A stretch of DNA of 64,000 bases, from assembly GCF_945859825.1 (NCBI RefSeq), contig NZ_CAMAPC010000015.1, forward strand, positions 48,005-112,004. The letters are read 5' to 3'. A program made the translations under genes and the position numbers. This DNA is from Pseudoalteromonas holothuriae (GTDB taxonomy: Bacteria > Pseudomonadota > Gammaproteobacteria > Enterobacterales > Alteromonadaceae). This document shows, one piece after another, positions 19,674 to 28,798 of the stretch; positions within the stretch are counted from its first letter, which is position 1; each line of letters starts with the position of its first letter. The notes under the pieces are model-generated. The model had not been told where the DNA came from, ran no database searches, and saw nothing but the letters and a program-made list of their open reading frames with translations.

Positions 19674-21112
19674 TTGGCTACCTTTTGGGTTAGTACACTG
19701 GTGTGTTTGGCTTTGGTTTCATTAGCCGTTAAGGCTGATGCGATTGACCAGTTAGTCAAAGCTAAGATGAAAGAGCGGCATATTCCTGGTCTTCAATTGG
19801 CAGTTGTCAAAAATGGCAAGCTAGTGATACAAGGCAATTATGGTTTTGCCGATCTACAACACGCAGTACCGGTAATGAGTAAAACGCTATTCCCAATTAA
19901 TTCGATGACTAAAGCTTTACGGGTGTGGCTATTGTGCAGCTAGCTGAGCAAGGGTATTTAGCTATTGATGATGAAATTGGCAAGCACTGAGCCGATTTAC
20001 CTAGTAGCTGGAAATCTCTGAAAATAAATCAATTGATGGGCAGCAGCTCGGGCTTACCTAATATCCTTGCATCAAACCATATGCTGGAAACTATCGTGTT
20101 AAAAGATGCACAGACTTTGTGGAGGGAGGTGCAAAAAAAGCCTTTTCAGTTTACGCCTAATTCGCGCTTTCGCTATAACCAAACTGGCTATGTAATTTTA
20201 GGCAAGATCATAGATAAGTATGTGCCAGAAGGCTTTGCAACTTATATAACTAATATGCAGCTCAACCCTGTTGGAATGAAACAAACTGCGCAAGCAGGGT
20301 TTGATTATTTAGAGTTAATGGTGCCTAATCAAGCTCGTCAGTATTTACATTTAGGTGAAGGGAAATATAAAAACTTTTATGGCGAGTTTCCGTATATGCT
20401 CAGAACAGCTGCGGGGATGAGCTCAACAGCCACAGAACTGGCAAACTATATGGTGCCTTTAGAGCAAGGGAAATTAGTCAAAAACCAAGATTTACTATGG
20501 ACTCCTGTTAAGTTAAATAATGGTCGTACTGAAGGCTTTAATAACCGTAAAAATGGGTATGCCATGGGCTGGCAAGTTATTCAGCGCAAATATCACCCGG
20601 CGGTTAGGCCAGTGGCGTTAATGCGACAATACTCATTACTTACCCTGAAGATAATGTCTCAATTGCGATACTAACCAATTTTATGGGTGCATTGTTTATT
20701 GAATTTGTCGATGATATTGCTGCACATTATATTGCGAACTTTAATGATGAAATTAAGCAAAAATCGTATCATCCGATGAATTACTTAGAAAAATTAACTG
20801 ATGAGCAGGGTTTTGATAATTTTTCTGCAACGTTTGCTCAGGCACAATCTGAAACCGGTGTGATGTATGACCTAGAAATGCTCACTGAATGGGGTAACCA
20901 ACGGTTGAAAAGGTTCATGTAAAAGCGGGAGTTGAGATCTTCAAGTTTGCGATTTCGATGAACAAACTTACTATTTCAGCAGCTTAGCAAAAGCTTATCA
21001 AGCGGTTAAGTAATACGCTTTGGCACTGAAATACTATCAACAGATATTGGAGATTAATCCAAAAAGCCAATATGCAAGCACTAAAGTAACTGAGGTGAGT
21101 GGTTATCTATAA
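19674..21112 (+). pseudogene. Broken serine hydrolase (beta-lactamase class C-like) with TPR-type tail
   Basis: Remnant of an exported serine hydrolase of the beta-lactamase/penicillin-binding-protein family. A signal peptide (from a TTG at 19674) precedes the hydrolase domain with SxxK as SMTK (codons 19902-19913) and a RYNQTGYVILG segment in place of the Tyr motif. Lesions: a one-base loss near 19914-19920 (GCTTTAC where GCTTTTAC restores AFTGVAIVQL), an in-frame TGA at 19988-19990, a second frameshift near 20600-20620, disruption after 20922, and an in-frame TAA inside the tail. The tail can be read on to 21112 (ALKYYQQILEINPKSQYAS, TPR-like). Function is certainly lost; substrate unknown. 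Confidence 0.85.
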
Positions 21113-21481
21113 ATTGAAGTCTCATCCAGTGTAGTAATGAGATGCACTCTATCTCTGAGTACTGAATTTAGGTACCTCAGTGAGTTGGCGATTTAGGCAA
21201 GGCAGAGGCTTCAGAAGTAGGGCTTATTCAAACTTAAAAGCAATAAGCGCGTTACGCTGCAGCACAATACTCTAATGGAGAAGTAAATAACCTCGGCTCT
21301 GGATAAGCGAATTTGCCTAATAAAGCTATTTTTGTTCACCTTCTGCATTGCCTTTATGCAGTAATAACCGGCTGTTACTGCATAAAAGTGCCTTGATATT
21401 GATAAATGTTAACATTGGATTGCAAGTAGTGTTAGCTTACACAGCATTTTCTATTGAAAACCCTTATCCAAACCTGAGGTT
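21113..21481. other. Non-coding spacer with one perfect hairpin
   Basis: No intact frame. It holds a perfect 12-bp inverted repeat, TTTATGCAGTAA (21353-21364) and TTACTGCATAAA (21375-21386), with a 10-nt loop. Short unassignable coding-like stretches occur around 21190-21300. Confidence 0.5.
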
Positions 21482-21704
21482 ATGATGGCAACAAGTTAAG
21501 CTCTGTCCGTCAGTGCGCAAAACTTAACATTCGCTCAGCAACAAGCTAATGTTATGTGGCAGGCTGCTACGGTACAAGGTATTAACGTATTAAGGTATTA
21601 ACGTATTAATGAATACGAGTAATGCCGTAACAGGTAAAGTTGTAATACCCAAGTACTTGAAGTTCCTGACCGCTAATACAGTAAAGATTTTCAACCAATT
21701 ATGA
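21482..21704 (+). pseudogene. RebB-like (R-body family) gene remnant 1
   Basis: After an ATGATG behind GAGG, the frame reads a RebB-like core including LTFAQQQANVMWQAATVQG. RebB proteins polymerise into R-bodies, coiled ribbons that unroll. Two lesions: TAA at 21497-21499, and a 16-bp tandem duplication (21576-21591 and 21592-21607) that shifts the frame into a stop at 21599. Removing one copy in thought restores INVLMNTSNAVTGKVV and an open frame to TGA at 21702-21704. The family call is pattern recognition only, without a search. Confidence 0.6.
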
Positions 21705-21748
21705 TGCTGACGTGATAGCGAAGGCATCATTTTGACTGATTTTAACCT

Positions 21749-22318
21749 ATGGAAAACAACAAAATGTCAAATAGAACTACTGAAAGTAACAAGACTCAAA
21801 TTATAGCAGATAAATCTTTAGCGCAGACTGGAGCGCTCGCAGTGCAAGATGCGGCAACTAATATGCGTGATATGAATGCCCTTCTATCAACTGCATCTGG
21901 TGCCGCGTTAGCTAAGTTTATCGAACAAGGCGATGTAAAATATTTGCAAGCCTTGGAGGATTTAAATAAACAAACGAAAACATCTACAGATCATTTTATC
22001 GATTTGTTTAACAGTGTCACTAACTCACAGAATAAACAGTTAGATGATGAAACTAACAAGACTCAAATTATAGCAGATAAATCTTTAGCGCAGACTGGAG
22101 CGCTTGCAGTGCAAGATGCGGCAAATAATATGCGTGATATGAATACCCTTCTATCCACTGCATCGGGTGTCGCGTTAGCTAATTTCATTGAACATGGCGA
22201 TGTAAAATATTTGCAAGCCTTGGAGGATTTAAATAAACAAACGAAGATATCTACAGATCATTTTATCGATTTGTTTAACAGTGTAACTAACTCACAGAAT
22301 AAACAGTTAGATGATTAA
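21749..22318 (+). CDS. Tandem-duplicated RebB-like hypothetical protein
   Basis: The only open frame in the island: 189 residues made of a short lead and two copies of an 89-codon unit (21788-22054, 22055-22318). Each copy carries SLAQTGALAVQDAA, an LLSTASG segment and HFIDLFNSV. The copies differ at only about six residues (for example Thr/Asn, Lys/Asn, Gln/His), so the duplication is recent. No signal peptide or membrane segment is evident. Position between two RebB-like remnants and a similar Ala/Gln/Asn-rich helical pattern suggest a diverged Reb-type protein. An internal ATG at 21764 has a better-spaced GGA. Function unknown. Confidence 0.55.
   Translation: MENNKMSNRTTESNKTQIIADKSLAQTGALAVQDAATNMRDMNALLSTASGAALAKFIEQGDVKYLQALEDLNKQTKTSTDHFIDLFNSVTNSQNKQLDDETNKTQIIADKSLAQTGALAVQDAANNMRDMNTLLSTASGVALANFIEHGDVKYLQALEDLNKQTKISTDHFIDLFNSVTNSQNKQLDD
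21788..22318 (+). repeat. Direct tandem repeat, 267-bp period, two copies
   Basis: Copy 1 spans 21788-22054 and copy 2 spans 22055-22318; both begin AACAAGACTCAAATTATAGC and keep the reading frame (89 codons). Confidence 0.95.
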
Positions 22319-22331
22319 TTGCTAAGGAATC

Positions 22332-22530
22332 ATGATGGACAATGAAGCACAAAAAAACTAATAATGAGCATGATGAATTGAATAATAAGCCTTATTCAGT
22401 AGACATGAACGATACTCTGTTTGCAGACTCCCTTTCTTGAGGTATGCAAAATGCCATTATATCTCATCAGAATGCTCAAATGGCATCTTCTGCATCCATA
22501 ATTAGTGCTTGTGCGCATATTTTACAATAA
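22332..22530 (+). pseudogene. RebB-like gene remnant 2
   Basis: An AAGGA site precedes ATGATG at 22332. That frame hits TAA after a run of seven A; with six A it would run on into the frame that also starts at ATG 22342. That frame reads MNDTLFADSLS, then TGA at 22438-22440, then GMQNAIISHQNAQMASSAS and SACAHILQ to a TAA at 22528-22530. The Gln/Asn-rich segment and the short length are typical of RebB-family proteins. Both lesions are visible directly; the family call is inferred. Confidence 0.6.
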
Positions 22531-22550
22531 AAATCAAAAGCCTATGGTGA

Positions 22551-22652
22551 AGGTGGGAAAAAGATGTACCCGAAACCACAATTAGGGCATGGAAATATAA
22601 GAGAATAGGTATTTCAGACAGAGCGCGAGCACACTTTGTTAATTCCTGTTAA
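22551..22652 (+). pseudogene. Possible helix-turn-helix repressor remnant
   Basis: A short open stretch reads EKDVPETTIRAWKYKRIG followed by ISDRARAHFV. It resembles the second half of a phage CI/Cro-like helix-turn-helix (VPxTTIRAWKxRGI). There is no start codon or N-terminal half. Only a fragment, with low certainty. Confidence 0.3.
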
Positions 22653-22686
22653 CCAAACAAAATCTCTGCTCTAAAATCATAGTCAA

Positions 22687-22715
22687 AATTAGCAGCAACG
22701 AGTTTGCTGCTAATT
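22687..22715. terminator. Perfect 12-bp hairpin, possible end of the reb-like cluster
   Basis: AATTAGCAGCAA (22687-22698), 5-nt loop, TTGCTGCTAATT (22704-22715), then a T-rich stretch (tttgttttt). Confidence 0.5.
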
Positions 22716-22775
22716 GAGCCTTTGTTTTTGTGTGCTGCTTAACCATGTTGCGAACAATTCGGGAGGATAACAGAG

Positions 22776-22804
22776 TCTAGGCTTGGTTTTGCACCAAGCC
22801 TAGA
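22776..22804. repeat. Perfect 12-bp inverted repeat downstream of the chitinase gene
   Basis: TCTAGGCTTGGT (22776-22787) / ACCAAGCCTAGA (22793-22804) with a 5-nt loop. It lacks a T-run on either strand; it may protect or end the chitinase mRNA. Confidence 0.5.
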
Positions 22805-22869
22805 GGAAAATATTTTACTCACCCGTAAATTTATGATCTATTCAGATCGACCAAATAAGCGAATTGCTC

Positions 22870-25416
22870 TTATTGCTCTTGATTAAGCTGGGTTAGCTTC
22901 TCTCCAATCGGCTTTGAGAAGTTATAACCATCATACTTATCCCAATTGATAGACCACGTCATTACGCCACCAAAATTAGGGTAGGTTTTGTTTGGCACTA
23001 CACTAGAGCAACTTACACCTTTAACTAAGCAATCCAGCGCTGCGGTAATATTACCAATCGGTGCTTGACCAGAGTTTGCTGACTGTGGCCCTGAGGGTAG
23101 GCCAATTGCCACTTGGTCATCGCGTAGCGGCGCAAACTGGGTGCCATTGGCAAGTTCAAATCCTTCAATAAGCATTTTGGCATGAGCAACCATCATGTTG
23201 ATGGAGCCTTCAGGTGCACTTCCTGAAAGATAAGGATTGGGCAAACCACCATTGTTGTAAAGCTGCACATGCAGTAAATCTAAGGTGTCACGTAGTTCAT
23301 CAATTAGAGGAATATACGCGCCCCAAATACCTGAGTAGGCAACCATACCACCATGCACATAAGGGTGCTCCGGTGCCATGGTTAAGACCATATCACCACC
23401 CATGTTTTGCTCAATTTGTTTTAAGGCTCTAGGTAAGCGGGCTTGAATTTGCGAACCATGAACAAGATTTGAGCCGCTTTCCAAGTCAATGTCTAAACCA
23501 TCAAAACCCCATTCATCGATAATTGCGCTTAAACTCGCAACAAAGTTGGCTTCATCACTGTCGGTGTTCAGAGTAATAGTGCCCTCGGCGCCACCTAAAC
23601 TTAGTACAAATACTTTGCCTTGAGCCTGTAAATTTTGCATGTCTTGTTTGAACTGTACAGGGTCTACGGCTGGGCAATTTGAATGAATGTCACTTTCAAA
23701 CAAATTAAAGTGCACTGTGCCATTAGAGTTACGATCGTTATCTGCAAAGGCAATGTCGATGACATCCCATGCATCGGAGATCTGGTTAAGTGGTAATGGG
23801 CAACCAGCTGGATTAACAAAGTTATGCCAGTAACCAATCAGTTTATGGGTTTTGCCAAGTGGTTTGTCTATGACCTTAACACTCACCCCTTCGCTGGTGG
23901 CTTCATTGCCTAGGTTGTCTTTGGCTGTTGCTACAATGGTTTTCATACCTAGGCTTGCTGGTGTATAAGGCACTGAGTAAGGTACTGTGGTATCGGTTGC
24001 AATCACTACGCCATCAACAGCAAAACTCACTTGCGTTACTTGACCAAGCAAAGCTGATGCACTCGCTGCTATTTGTACTGAGTTACCTAAAGTGAGCTGC
24101 GTACCAGCGCTTGGGGCTGTAATCGAGGTGACCAGTGGTTTATCTGTGACAGAGATCGTTTGCGAGAAGCTACCTGAGTTGCCTTCATTGTCAATGGCGG
24201 TGGCTTTGAGTGACACAGTACCAACTTGCTGGGGTTGCCAGCTAACCGTGTAGGGGGCTTGCGTTAGGCTGGCTAATAAAGTTTGATCTGAGTAAATATC
24301 AACTTGGTTTATTTGGCCATCTGCATCAGTTGCATCGACGGATACATCATATTGATTGCCTTTAAGTAAGGTGCTGTTAGGTGCAGGTGAGGTAAAGGTA
24401 ACATCTGGTTTAATCGCGCAAATACCTTGCTCAGTCCAAGCTTCTTGCCAATGTTGGCCAATTCCTGGTTCATATGCCCATAAGGCGCTTGAGCTACACC
24501 AAGGACCAATATCGCATTGATACTTATAATTATTATGAGAAACTATATCCCCATTGTTATAACTACCACCCGCTTGATAGGCAGGCACATTAGCGCATCC
24601 ACCTGAGCTTGGTTCAGTAACATCAATTGAAACTATAGCGGTTGCACTTGCACCTTTATCGTCAGTTGCTACCACTTTAAGTTGTTGTTTGCCAACATTC
24701 GCAATCCAGTCGTACTCAAAAGGAGAGAGTGTGTCAGTTGCCAATAAAGTGCTATTAAGCCAAAAACTAACAGACTTAATTTCGCCATCTCTGTCGCGTG
24801 CATCTGCACTAATTTTTACTGTTTCGCCTGTTTTGTACTGTGCATTATTAGCAGGGGAGAGTAGCTCTACAGTGGGTGGAATATTTTCCCCCCCGTCGCG
24901 TACAGTGATATTAGCAATATCACTGGGTTTAGTTGCACCTTGATCATCAGTTGCGATGGCACTTACTTGATATTGCCCTACGACAGTTTGCCAAGTCACT
25001 TCATAAGGGCTGATTAGGTCAATACCAATAGATTGCGCATCTACAAAGAACTCTACCTGAGTGACTTGGCCGTCAGAATCATTAGCTGTTGCACTAAAAA
25101 CAGCGCTGTCATTGGCGGGCAAAATAGAGCCATCGGCTGGACTTGTAAGAGAAATAACGGGATGTTGGTTGCCGCCACATTGTCCTAAACTTTTCCATAC
25201 TGAATACGGAGCAGAATTATTAATTGGTGTCTCTGCGCGTGTCCACCACTGTGCTTCAAATGCCGTATTTTGCTGTTGAACTAAATCGCCTTTAGTGTAA
25301 ACCGTGGCGTTAGACCAAGTTGCAAGACTTTGGCAGTCATAAGCTAGCGCTTGTAGTGGCAAGACAGACAACCCAAGCAGGGTGTGGTGCAGTAATATTC
25401 GTTTGGTAATATTCAT
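22870..25416 (-). CDS. Secreted multidomain GH18 chitinase
   Basis: Extracellular chitinase. Order in the 848 residues: signal peptide (about 1-25, ending LALA), carbohydrate-binding module of the CBM5/12 type (about 27-80, with aromatic WWTRAE), two Ig-like domains (about 83-172, 180-266), a second CBM (about 274-333), two more Ig-like domains (about 336-424, 428-516) and a GH18 catalytic domain (about 525-848). The GH18 signature DGLDIDLE (639-646) is intact, with Glu646 as the acid. Splitting the binding modules with Ig spacers should aid movement on chitin. It is transcribed away from rhlE. No NagR-type operator is visible upstream. Confidence 0.93.
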   Translation of the reverse strand: MNITKRILLHHTLLGLSVLPLQALAYDCQSLATWSNATVYTKGDLVQQQNTAFEAQWWTRAETPINNSAPYSVWKSLGQCGGNQHPVISLTSPADGSILPANDSAVFSATANDSDGQVTQVEFFVDAQSIGIDLISPYEVTWQTVVGQYQVSAIATDDQGATKPSDIANITVRDGGENIPPTVELLSPANNAQYKTGETVKISADARDRDGEIKSVSFWLNSTLLATDTLSPFEYDWIANVGKQQLKVVATDDKGASATAIVSIDVTEPSSGGCANVPAYQAGGSYNNGDIVSHNNYKYQCDIGPWCSSSALWAYEPGIGQHWQEAWTEQGICAIKPDVTFTSPAPNSTLLKGNQYDVSVDATDADGQINQVDIYSDQTLLASLTQAPYTVSWQPQQVGTVSLKATAIDNEGNSGSFSQTISVTDKPLVTSITAPSAGTQLTLGNSVQIAASASALLGQVTQVSFAVDGVVIATDTTVPYSVPYTPASLGMKTIVATAKDNLGNEATSEGVSVKVIDKPLGKTHKLIGYWHNFVNPAGCPLPLNQISDAWDVIDIAFADNDRNSNGTVHFNLFESDIHSNCPAVDPVQFKQDMQNLQAQGKVFVLSLGGAEGTITLNTDSDEANFVASLSAIIDEWGFDGLDIDLESGSNLVHGSQIQARLPRALKQIEQNMGGDMVLTMAPEHPYVHGGMVAYSGIWGAYIPLIDELRDTLDLLHVQLYNNGGLPNPYLSGSAPEGSINMMVAHAKMLIEGFELANGTQFAPLRDDQVAIGLPSGPQSANSGQAPIGNITAALDCLVKGVSCSSVVPNKTYPNFGGVMTWSINWDKYDGYNFSKPIGEKLTQLNQEQ

Positions 25417-25734
25417 TTTTGTTCCTTTACAGTTGTATTATTTTTGCACAAGGCAAATTTCAGCATATAACCTAGGTACATGTTAAGCAATTGTGATTTA
25501 GTTATATGTGATGACAATTTGAGTATAAAGTGTGGATATCACTGTCAGTTAATAGGGGATAGGTAAGCAATCTGTTATACTTGTGCTCTTGCTTGTTTGT
25601 AAGCTGTGTATCAGCGCATTTAGCAAGTGCAGTTGGCTGAATAAAATGACAGTAGAATGTGCTTTATTCGGGCTTATGCCACTGTAGTTATCCTATCTTC
25701 TGTTGACGATAAGCCCCAACACACGAGAGTTTAA
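25417..25734. other. Divergent promoter region of chitinase and rhlE
   Basis: About 320 nt without a gene. A TATACT at 25576-25581 could be the rhlE -10, with no convincing -35. Nothing else stands out. Confidence 0.4.
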
Positions 25735-27111
<1,377 letters not shown>

Positions 27112-27163
27112 TTACGTGTTAAAAAAGTTGTGTTATCGCCTCGTTTATCTCAAGCTAGAGGTA

Positions 27164-27331
27164 TTAATACTAATTTTATTAAAGCATTGATCATTTTAGC
27201 GACTTAAATGGCTCATTAACTACGTTAAAGATTTCTCATGTACAATAACTACATAGCGAAATTTTTGCTTGGTTACTAAGCCATTTATCTATTGCAATAT
27301 CTGGTCATTTATTTAATACAATTGGTATTAA
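27164..27331. mobile_element. MITE-like intergenic repeat, copy 1
   Basis: A 168-bp AT-rich element with imperfect 20-bp terminal inverted repeats: left TTAATACTAATTTTATTAAA, right end reverse-complement TTAATACCAATTGTATTAAA (18 of 20 match). It has no coding capacity. Two related copies occur near 58.0 and 62.5 kb. Confidence 0.7.
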
Positions 27332-27373
27332 ACCCTTGCTAAGCAGCGTTTTTTTGCTCTATAAGGAAATAAC

Positions 27374-28570
27374 ATGACTGATTATGCATTAGCCTGCGTT
27401 GGCGTTGCCATTTTTGTTTATTCAATCAGTGTGCGCCAGCTTAACCGAGCCGAGTTAACGGGTCCTATTTGGTTTGTATCATTAGGTGGGTTGCTGGGTT
27501 GGTGGTTTACTGATTCTTGGCAGTTTCAGGTTCAAGATAGTACAGTATTATTACCTATCATAGAGTTAACCCTTGCAATTGTATTATTTAGTGATGCAGC
27601 AAAAACGCGCTTAAGGGTGCTTTTTCACTCCTATAAATTACCACTTCTTATGTTGCTAGTAGCACTGCCTTTGACTATGGCAATAGGTACCTTATTAGCC
27701 TACTGGTTACTTGCTTTGCCTTGGCTATATGCGGCATTACTTGCAGTAATCATTAGTCCCACAGATGCCGCTTTGTGCAAAGGGTTTATTACGCAAAAAA
27801 AAGCTCCTGCGAATTTAACAGAGGCAATCAATGTAGAAAGTGGTCTCAATGATGGTTTGTGTATTCCTATATTTGTATTCTTATTGGCCGTTATAAAAGG
27901 CCAAACACAAGCAAATGGACTTGAATTATTAATCTTATTTGGTCGTGAAGTGGGCATCGCACTATTAGTGGCGGTGGTATTAGCATGGGCAGCTATTGCT
28001 GCAATTAAAGCAGCTCAGAAAAGGCATTTATTTGCTTTAAACTCGAGTCCATTCTTATTTGCAGGTATTGCTATTGCGATATTTTCTTTCACCGAAATTC
28101 TCCATGGCAGTGGTTTTATTGCCGTATTTTTGAGTGGCTTACTTTTTGACAAGTTTTACCAGCACAGCTTTAAAGAACAGCTGATTGAAGACAGTGAACT
28201 TATCGCTGATTTTGCCTCGTTACTAATTTGGGTGCTTTTTGGCATTGTTGTGAGCCAGACATTTAGTTTCGATAACAATTTATATGCTTGGCTATACGCT
28301 TTACTGGCAGTAAGTGTGATCCGCATAATTCCTGTACTGTTAAGCTTGATGCTAATTGATATCAGCATGAGTGAAAAAATAACACTTGCATGGTTTGGAC
28401 CAAAGGGTTTGGCCTCTGTCGTACTTACTTTAATGTTGTTACAGGCAAATATTGATGGCACAGAACTGATAGCCCATGTTGCTGCCTACACTATTTTACT
28501 CAGCGTGTTTTTACATGGGATAAGCACTCGGCCTATTGTGTTGCGTTTTTCTCAAAAAAAGCAAAAATAG
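27374..28570 (+). CDS. Cation:proton antiporter, CPA1 type
   Basis: Inner-membrane sodium (or potassium)/proton antiporter. The 398 residues are almost entirely hydrophobic, with about 11-12 membrane segments, and contain the CPA1 hallmark ESGLNDGLCIP (about residues 156-166) and SPTDAAL (about 130-136), both lining the ion path in relatives. It is a single gene with AAGGAA before its ATG. The cation cannot be told from sequence alone. Confidence 0.85.
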   Translation: MTDYALACVGVAIFVYSISVRQLNRAELTGPIWFVSLGGLLGWWFTDSWQFQVQDSTVLLPIIELTLAIVLFSDAAKTRLRVLFHSYKLPLLMLLVALPLTMAIGTLLAYWLLALPWLYAALLAVIISPTDAALCKGFITQKKAPANLTEAINVESGLNDGLCIPIFVFLLAVIKGQTQANGLELLILFGREVGIALLVAVVLAWAAIAAIKAAQKRHLFALNSSPFLFAGIAIAIFSFTEILHGSGFIAVFLSGLLFDKFYQHSFKEQLIEDSELIADFASLLIWVLFGIVVSQTFSFDNNLYAWLYALLAVSVIRIIPVLLSLMLIDISMSEKITLAWFGPKGLASVVLTLMLLQANIDGTELIAHVAAYTILLSVFLHGISTRPIVLRFSQKKQK

Positions 28571-28691
28571 AAACAATAAGGTTTTGTACTGGTATTTGAA
28601 ATAGCCTACATGTCACCATTTAATTTTATTTGTTTGAAATTATTGAATAAAAAAATTATCAATTTTTTTTATTCTAGAGCTTGAACTCAAA

Positions 28692-28720
28692 CTGTCATTA
28701 TACTGCAATTAAAAAGTCAT
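28692..28720 (+). promoter_or_regulatory. Pho box upstream of the alkaline phosphatase gene
   Basis: CTGTCAT (28692-28698), TATA, CTGCAAT (28703-28709) and a weaker AAGTCAT (28714-28720) repeat with an 11-nt period, the arrangement bound by PhoB. A possible -10, TAAACT, lies at 28731-28736. Confidence 0.8.
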
Positions 28721-28798
28721 GTTCTGTCCCTAAACTGAGCCGCAAATTAATCAGTTGCGATTTTGGCAACTGAGTGCTCACGTTACAGGAAATTTACC

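Noticed and set aside
21576..22318. CRISPR array suggested by repeats
   Set aside because: Only two copies of each repeat, no spacers of regular length, and no cas genes.
28763..28798. Extended start for the alkaline phosphatase (MATECSRYRKFT)
   Set aside because: It would bury the signal peptide and lipobox; the ATG at 28799 has a ribosome site.
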